The notes beneath the pieces were generated by a model. The model was not told the origin of the DNA. It did no database searches and was given only the letters and a program-made list of their open reading frames with translations. Shown piece by piece: positions 57,178-64,000 of a stretch of DNA of 64,000 bases. A program made the position numbers and the translations under genes. Numbering within the stretch: the stretch's first letter is position 1; every line of letters begins with the position of its first letter. This DNA comes from Culex pipiens pallens (taxonomy: Eukaryota; Arthropoda; Insecta; Diptera; Culicidae), in contig NC_068938.1 of the NCBI RefSeq assembly GCF_016801865.2, forward strand, positions 199,557,077 through 199,621,076. Direction: 5' to 3'.

Positions 57178-60100
57178 AGCATGAGCATGAGCATGAGCAT
57201 GGTTGACTGCCAATGAGCTGCTACTCCGTTATTGACAGATCAGCTGAAGTTAAACAATGAATCAAAAATGATCAGTGGGAGCCAACCATCCGTTCACTGT
57301 TTAACCTCTGAAGATCCCTACTTTATTAGTCAATACCGGCGCCCTCCCAAGAAGCCTGCAGGTCAACGAAAGGGAGGAATGTTAGTCCGATAGTTGAAGT
57401 TGCAGACTCATCAAGCACACAGTTTTTCGCTATATACTTGTTGATACCGCTTGAGACCGTTGAATCCACAGCATCTCCTTCAAGCATCACGTGATTATTA
57501 TTTTTTTGGGTTAGTAGGATAAGGGATTGGCTTTTCGATGCCTCCCGAGCTACGATGCTATGGGGAGGACTTTCATAACAGACCCGTCGGCGAGCCTTCC
57601 GAGCAACGATGCTATGGGAAGGTCTTTTTGGTTAACACACAAAGTCACACACACAATTATTTCACTCCACAATTAATTAATCCAAAATGTCAGTGCGTCT
57701 TTCGATCATTATATAGAAATGGCTTTTTCACCATTAAAAATAAAACCTTATTCAAAACATTATACACAATTAACCCGACGCCGTGCCTTCCGATCAACGA
57801 TGATATAGGAAGGGCTTTGAAAATCACGAAACAATTAATTAAGATCTCAAAAAAAAAATCACAAGAAAACACCAATTACTCAACGAAAATTACGCTCAAG
57901 ACACAAATAATTCAGTAAGTCATGCTATTATTCGATCACCACAATCACTCATCCCATACGAACAGCGACACAAAAGCACACCAAAAATTAACCTGAATAA
58001 TCACGACTTCGCGTCCCCACTTCCAGCGCACCAATGATGCTATTATTCGATCAGCACAATCACTCATCCGATACGAACAGCGACACAAAAGCACACCAAA
58101 AATTAACCTGAATAATCACGACTTCGCGTCCCCACTTCCAGCGCACCAATGATGCTATTATTCGATTAGCACAATCACTCATCCGATACGAACAGCGACA
58201 CAAAAGCACACAAAAAAATTAACCTGAATAATCACGACTTCGCGTCCCCACTTCCAGCGCACCAATGATGCTATTATTCGATTAGCACAATCACTCATCC
58301 GATACGAACAGCGACACAAAAGCACACCAAAAATTAACCTGAATAATCACGACTTCGCGTCCCCACTTCCAGCGCACCAATGATGCTATTATTCGATTAG
58401 CACAATCACTCATCCGATACGAACAGCGACACAAAAGCACACAAAAAAATTAACCTGAATAATCACGACTTCGCGTCCCCACTTCCAGCGCACCAATGAT
58501 GCTATTATTCGATTAGCACAATCACTCATCCGATACGAACAGCGACACAAAAGCACACCAAACATTAACCTGAATAATCACGACTTCGCGTCCCCACTTC
58601 CAGCGCACCAATGATGCTATTATTCGATTAGCACAATCACTCATCCGATACGAACAGCGACACAAAAGCACACCAAAAATTAACCTGAATAATCACGACT
58701 TCGCGTCCCCACTTCCAGCGCACCAATGATGCTATTATTCGATCAGCACAATCACTCATCCGATACGAACAGCGACACAAAAGCACACAAAAAAATTAAC
58801 CTGAAAAATCACGACTTCGCGTCCCCACTTCCAGCGCACCAATGATGCTATTATTCGATCAGCACAATCACTCATCCGATACGAACAGCGACACAAAAGC
58901 ACACCAAAAATTAACCTGAATAATCACGACTTCGCGTCCCCACTTCCAGCGCACCAATGATGCTATTATTCGATCAGCACAATCACTCATCCGATACGAA
59001 CAGCGACACAAAAGCACACCAAAAATTAACCTGAATAATCACGACTTCGCGTCCCCACTTCCAGCGCACCAATGATGCTATTATTCGATTAGCACAATCA
59101 CTCATCCGATACGAACAGCGACACAAAAGCACACAAAAAAATTAACCTGAATAATCACGACTTCGCGTCCCCACTTCCAGCGTACCAATGATGCTATTAT
59201 TCGATTAGCACAATCACTCATCCGATACGAACAGCGACACAAAAGCACACCAAAAATTAACCTGAATAATCACGACTTCGCGTCCCCACTTCCAGCGCAC
59301 CAATGATGCTATTATTCGATCAGCACAATCACTCATCCGATACGAACAGCGACACAAAAGCACACAAAAAAAATTAACCTGAAAAATCACGACTTCGCGT
59401 CCCCACTTCCAGCGCACCAATGATGCTATTATTCGATCAGCACAATCACTCATCCGATACGAACAGCGACACAAAAGCACACCAAAAATTAACCTGAATA
59501 ATCACGACTTCGCGTCCCCACTTCCAGCGCACCAATGATGCTATTATTCGATCAGCACAATCACTCATCCGATACGAACAGCGACACAAAAGCACACAAA
59601 AAAATTAACCTGAAAAATCACGACTTCGCGTCCCCACTTCCAGCGCACCAATGATGCTATTATTCGATTAGCACAATCACTCATCCGATACGAACAGCGA
59701 CACAAAAGCACACCAAAAATTAACCTGAATAATCACGACTTCGCGTCCCCACTTCCAGCGCACCAATGATGCTATTATTCGATCAGCACAATCACTCATC
59801 CGATACGAACAGCGACACAAAAGCACACAAAAAAAATTAACCTGAAAAATCACGACTTCGCGTCCCCACTTCCAGCGTACCAATGATGCTATTATTCGAT
59901 TAGCACAATCACTCATCCGATACGAACAGCGACACAAAAGCACACCAAAAATTAACCTGAATAATCACGACTTCGCGTCCCCACTTCCAGCGTACCAATG
60001 ATGCTATTATTCGATTAGCACAATCACTCATCCGATACGAACAGCGACACAAAAGCACACCAAAAATTAACCTGAATAATCACGACTTCGCGTCCCCACT

Positions 60101-60693
60101 TCCAGCGCACCAATGATGCTATTATTCGATCAGCACAATCACTCATCCGATACGAACAGCGACACAAAAGCACACAAAAAAATTAACCTGAAAAATCACG
60201 ACTTCGCGTCCCCACTTCCAGCGCACCAATGATGCTATTATTCGATTAGCACAATCACTCATCCGATACGAACAGCGACACAAAAGCACACCAAAAATTA
60301 ACCTGAATAATCACGACTTCGCGTCCCCACTTCCAGCGCACCAATGATGCTATTATTCGATTAGCACAATCACTCATCCGATACGAACAGCGACACAAAA
60401 GCACACAAAAAAATTAACCTGAATAATCACGACTTCGCGTCCCCACTTCCAGCGTACCAATGATGCTATTATTCGATTAGCACAATCACTCATCCGATAC
60501 GAACAGCGACACAAAAGCACACCAAAAATTAACCTGAATAATCACGACTTCGCGTCCCCACTTCCAGCGCACCAATGATGCTATTATTCGATCAGCACAA
60601 TCACTCATCCGATACGAACAGCGACACAAAAGCACACAAAAAAATTAACCTGAAAAATCACGACTTCGCGTCCCCACTTCCAGCGCACCAATC
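57178..60693 (-). mobile_element. Insertion with 23-bp TSD, (GAGCAT)n end and 116-bp monomer array
   Basis: Perfect 23-bp duplications at 57155-57177 and 60694-60716 (containing ACTTACAGTTATTCAAAAAT) flank 3,516 bp. The left end is four GAGCAT units. On the minus strand this is a 3' tail, and the opposite (5') end is the array of about 24 monomers of 116 bp (57923-60693). The layout recalls LINEs whose 5' end is a string of promoter monomers. No reverse transcriptase lies between, so this copy is internally deleted or non-autonomous. It lies in the first intron after the J-domain exons. Confidence 0.75.
57923..60693. repeat. 116-bp tandem array
   Basis: About 24 head-to-tail units of 114-118 bp, each with GATGCTATTATTCGAT, CATCCGATACGAACAGCGAC and CGACTTCGCGTCCCCACTTC. 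Units differ in an A-run (CCAAAAATTAA or CAAAAAAATTAA) and a few single bases, with the two variants interspersed, as after repeated unequal exchange. Confidence 0.95.
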
Positions 60694-60828
60694 ACTTACA
60701 GTTATTCAAAAATCTGTAACTCAAAACTCAATACTTCTCGCTTATTTCTTTCTGATATAAACATTTCTTGACTAATTCCGCTCAACTGGATTAAAATGAA
60801 CACACTAAACTTAACAAGAACAACTCAC

Positions 60829-61069
60829 CATCTGATAAAACTTCGTACGCCTCTGAGATCTCTTTGAACCGTCTGTTTGATTCCTCTGGGTTGTCTGGAT
60901 TTTTATCCGGGTGCCATCGTAGCGCTAGTTTTTTGTATCTAAAAAATGTAGAAAATTTAATTTAATTTTAAATTTTACTATTTTTGCAGAGCAAACAAAC
61001 TTACGCTTTTTTGATTTCTGCCTCCGTGGCCGTCCTCGCCACGTCCAGGGTTTTGTAGTAGTCAACCAT
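60829..61069 (-). CDS. mrj: DnaJ/HSP40 J-domain protein, DNAJB6/mrj type (5' exons only)
   Basis: Two coding exons, 61005-61069 and 60829-60938, in good frame (phase 2, then phase 1) and ending at a consensus donor. They encode a J domain: MVDYYKTLDV, helix II KKAYKKLALRWHPDK with the HPD triad at residues 31-33, and RRFKEISEAYEVLSD. This matches DNAJB6/DNAJB2 and Drosophila mrj, chaperones that suppress aggregation and stimulate HSP70. The start follows a Kozak-like CACCATGG. The remaining exons (Gly/Phe-rich and Ser-rich regions) were not found downstream to the gap; the first intron after these exons holds the 3.5-kb repeat insertion. The gene is incomplete in this window. Confidence 0.85.
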
Positions 61070-61739
61070 GGTGAAGCCGGTGGTGGTGGTGGTAATCCGT
61101 TCTCCTTGTCAGTCCCTTCCGCCCTGTGCTTTTGAGCAACTCGTATGAAAGTGTTCTACAACACCCTCGCTTTCTGCTGGGATTCTACGTGCGAACGAGA
61201 TCAATTCATTTTGTGGGCTAAGGGATGTTGTATTTTTTGGGGGTGTGTCTGCCGGAGTCTCAACTGGTGCTGGCCAGTGATTAGGTCGATGTCTGCGCGG
61301 TGCTGAACTGGTTCCAAATTGTGTAGTATATCTCAAGCTCTCGGGAACAGATTTACGGTAGTGATGGGTTTTGCCTTTTTTTAGGTTATTGTAAAGCCTG
61401 AAATGAAAACAATAAAAGTACACTGTTAGATTTACACTGCTTACTTCGATTTTCTTAGAAATAAAAAAAAAGTTTTTTTGTGAGTTAATGCTAAAGCTTT
61501 GACTTTACGCTATTGACCTTATTTTGCAGATCAAAAATTGTACAAATCATTACACAGTTTCAATCTGCGTGGATTTACCACATCGAAACTTCCAAACGTT
61601 GAACGACCTAAAGCCGGTTCAGTTTCAAGTATAGTAACCGTGACTCATCATCAACTGGACGTGGGTCGTAGGTGGATTTCCACGTAATTTCGGGAAGTTC
61701 GCGGCTCATCGCTCACCAAAACGAGCCGAGTTTTTTCTC
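61070..61739. other. 5' flank of the mrj-like gene
   Basis: Likely 5' UTR and promoter. A short open minus-strand frame at 61109-61423 has no domain and is probably untranslated leader. Confidence 0.4.
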
Positions 61740-62099
61740 TTGAATCTCGCGGTCTATGCAGAACTAAACTCCTACACATTTACCACGTGGGGATCCGTTT
61801 CCCTTAATGCCACAACATCACAACAACAGCTACTTGTACAGCAAACCACCTTCGACTGCCGAGTCTCGATCAGCAACACGTGTCTCGTTCGTAAATCTCG
61901 TGTAGATCCAAAGACAAGCAGAACCTTGAACAACCCCCCGTTCAACAGCTTGTACAACCCCAGCAGACCAAGATGCACCAGGCAGCGGCATGTGAAGCTC
62001 ACCTTGAAAGAACTGCTTGCCCCGCCAAAACCAATCCCCCGAACCGAATCGAAAATAGATCAACAACTGGCCACCGGCGGCAGCGACGACGACCTTTAG
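61740..62099 (+). CDS. Unrecognised short open frame, doubtful
   Basis: 119 codons on the plus strand, Ser/Pro/Gln-rich, ending LKELLAPPKPIPRTESKID...GGSDDDL. It lies upstream of, and opposite to, the mrj-like gene, so it could be the end of an exon of a divergent gene or chance openness in GC-richer leader DNA. An overlapping frame at 61973-62374 is equally open, which lowers confidence. Confidence 0.2.
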   Translation: MNLAVYAELNSYTFTTWGSVSLNATTSQQQLLVQQTTFDCRVSISNTCLVRKSRVDPKTSRTLNNPPFNSLYNPSRPRCTRQRHVKLTLKELLAPPKPIPRTESKIDQQLATGGSDDDL

Positions 62100-62625
62100 C
62101 TTTGATTGACTGTTACTTTAGAACTGATCATCAGCTGCGCTGCGCCAGCCTGGGTGGAAGTGGTGTGGAGTATTCGGTATATTTTGCGAATGTTTCGAGC
62201 CAAAACAATCATCCGCGAATTACAAACACATCGTCAGCTTCGAGTGTCTACCTATACTCTCGCGAGAAGAGGACTCAGACTCTCTCAGCTCAGCAGATAA
62301 CCACACAACCAAGCGATCGGCTACTACTAAAGGCCGTCACATTTGCCGTCCTGTGCTGTAGTAACACAAGCTAGCGGTAAATTCTGTGACGACAAAAAAC
62401 GCCGACGAAGCGAGGCTGACAGTGGGTCAAATAGTAAATTTTTTGGATCAATTTAGACTCCTGCTGTGAAAGATTAATCAATTTCTTCTACCATGTTGGC
62501 AATTGAATTTGGTTAACCTGTTACATATTAGGCGGATGTGCGAAAAAAGGTCGCAGTGCAGTCTTCAAAAAGAAACTATTCTTGCTTGTTGTAATATTTT
62601 TGTGAGTTTTTCCATTCTTTGAAAT

Positions 62626-62760
62626 ACAGTCCAGACTCGATTATCCGAAGGCCTCGAACAAACTTCACTTCGGACATCGAATCACGAAAAAAATGTTTTC
62701 GCTTCCTAATTTTTGATTGTCGAGCTTAAGTATGACCAGTTCCTTAAATAGAATGTCTGA
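62626..62760. repeat. Pogo/Tigger-like repeat end
   Basis: Begins ACAGTCCAGACTCGATTATC and continues CGAAGGCCTCG, matching the ends at 56492 and (inverted) 18049. TGTCGAGCTTAAGTATGACC recurs near 16943. Confidence 0.5.
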
Positions 62761-62789
62761 CTTCTAAAATATTTTAAACTATCGACATT

Positions 62790-62950
62790 TTCTTCATTCG
62801 ACATTTTGTCCATTCGACTTTTTGTCATTCGATCTTTTGTCCATTCGACCTTTTGGCATTCGACCTTTTGTCCATTCGACCTTTAGTCTATGAGACCTTT
62901 TGGCATTCGACCTTTTGTCCATTCGAACTTATGCCTTTCGACCTTTTTTC
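62790..62950. repeat. Degenerate minisatellite (ATTCGACCTTTTGTCC)n
   Basis: About nine imperfect units of 15-17 bp with the core CATTCGACCTTTTG. Unit length and bases vary. Confidence 0.8.
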
Positions 62951-63945
62951 ATACTTCATATAAGGCAACTTATATTTGTTTTTTTTTGTTTTTTCTTGTG
63001 TTCATGAGGTTATTTTGTATTGTTCTACGACAAACTTCACATCTCTTGTTATATGATTTTCTTGTTTTCAGCTATGTTTTTAAATGTCTTAGTATTTTTC
63101 ATCAAAAGCTTAGCCTAATCACCTCTCTTTCGAATTGTGGCGAGCTATAAGTTCGACCGTTCCACAGATATGATAATTAAGAAAAATGCGGTTTTTGCGC
63201 AAAACGTTGATTTTTTTGGCCACCCTATTTCGGATAGGACCACTAATCGCCAAACAAAAAAAAAACGTGTTTAATTATTTCGGCCAAGGAACTCCCATGC
63301 CAAATTTGTCCCAAATCGGAGCATTATAGATCTGGATCCTGCTGGTTTGACGTGGAATCTCTGACTTGATTTTTCAAATTAAAAGTTGAAAATCCTAGTT
63401 TTAGTGAAAAAAAATATCGCCATCTTAGCGCGCACCGGCGCGTCGAAAAACCCAGTTTTTATTTTTGAAAAATCTTGGAATCCTTCTAGCGAACTCCTAC
63501 CATTTGTTGAATGTTGAATGTTACGTAAAATTGTCCGAGGAATCTGATAGAAATATCTTTAGACATAGGCATTTTTAAGTTTCGAACCACGTTTTCAAAT
63601 GTTAAGCTAGATTTTTAAAACCAAATTATTTTTTGCTTTAAAGCCTAACTCATAACTGCGTTCAAGAAAGCTAATATCGGTTGAAACGACGAGAAATTAT
63701 AATTTGCTTTAAAATAAGGTTGGGAAAATTGAAGAAAATAACCATTTTTGTGGACCACCCTAACACGGCGTACACAGCAAAAATAGTAATCCTGCTGCGT
63801 TTTAAAGGCCTGGGTGTAAAATAATTTTTATATTATTTTAGGAAGTTCTATGCAATATTACACCCAGAAATGTGTAGCCCATCAGGATTAGAACCCTACT
63901 TGACCGAAATGTCAGGATAGTATAGGCGTTGTTACTTGCCACACT
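62951..63945. other. Gene-free stretch
   Basis: No gene. 63190-63760 has the look of a dispersed repeat (GGCCACCCTA near 63218 and GGACCACCCTAAC near 63753). 63775-63850 resembles the CACAGTAAAAA/ATTACACC repeat seen near 24610. Confidence 0.4.
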
Positions 63946-64000
63946 TAGTCGGTCTGATAGCCGAGCGGGCTGAGGCGGCAGTCCTCTCTGCTGGAGCTTG
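63946..64000 (+). mobile_element. 5' end of a tRNA-derived SINE (cut by window end)
   Basis: GGTCTGATAGCCGAGCGGGC fits a tRNA A box region, followed by an arm-like GGCAGTCCTCTCTGCTGG. The B box would lie beyond the window, so a true tRNA gene cannot be excluded. Confidence 0.4.

Noticed and set aside
57923..60693. CRISPR array or protein repeats (MLLCRCSYRMSD frames)
   Set aside because: Units are uniformly repeated for about 116 bp with no unique spacers, and the genome is eukaryotic; the peptides are translations of the satellite.

Overview
This is eukaryotic, intron-rich, AT-rich DNA packed with mobile elements. The genes (an insect-type beta-1,4-N-acetylgalactosaminyltransferase, UBE2F, an mrj/DNAJB6-type J-domain gene, two galectins), the short GT-AG introns and the mixture of hAT-type MITEs, tRNA-derived SINEs and jockey- and I-like LINEs fit a dipteran, most likely a culicine mosquito. 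The species call is inference. One run of 100 Ns (55769-55868) marks an assembly gap.

Layout. 1867-6487: three tandem minus-strand genes built from one or two ZZ + Di19-type zinc-finger modules (KCMF1-like) plus a C-terminal RING. Every module is one exon of about 400 nt, and almost all exon junctions are phase 1. 8.4-18 kb: mostly transposable elements (a foldback, a 1.3-kb hAT-like element, a hAT MITE and a SINE with perfect target-site duplications, a short MITE, nested foldbacks), with one small secreted-peptide gene (11861-12085) behind a TATA/initiator promoter. 18.6-29.8 kb: a six-exon, 458-aa GalNAc transferase gene on the plus strand, with large introns filled by repeats (a 149-bp tandem array, a 25-bp-TSD insertion, about 1.3 kb of an 8-bp microsatellite). 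32.6-37.7 kb: a full-length, apparently intact I/LOA-type LINE on the minus strand with a perfect 14-bp target-site duplication. 38.1-42.2 kb: a second, longer copy of the 149-bp-array element. 42.9-48.9 kb: two divergent galectin genes separated by MITEs and SINEs. 49.5-53.1 kb: UBE2F on the minus strand, its intron full of degenerate jockey-like LINE remains. 54.1-55.7 kb: a retroelement that carries only an ORF1/gag gene with an N-terminal WW domain, a poly(A) tail and a 15-bp TSD. 57.2-60.7 kb: an insertion with a 23-bp TSD holding about 24 copies of a 116-bp unit, lying in the intron of the mrj-like gene whose first two coding exons are at 60829-61069.

How genes relate. UBE2F (NEDD8 transfer) and the RING/ZZ proteins (probable ubiquitin ligases) both belong to ubiquitin-like conjugation, but nothing in the sequence links their regulation. 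The other host genes look independent. The window is shaped mainly by transposition. The most unusual items are the modular ZZ-Di19-RING cluster, the WW-domain gag-only retroelement, and two families carrying long tandem monomer arrays.
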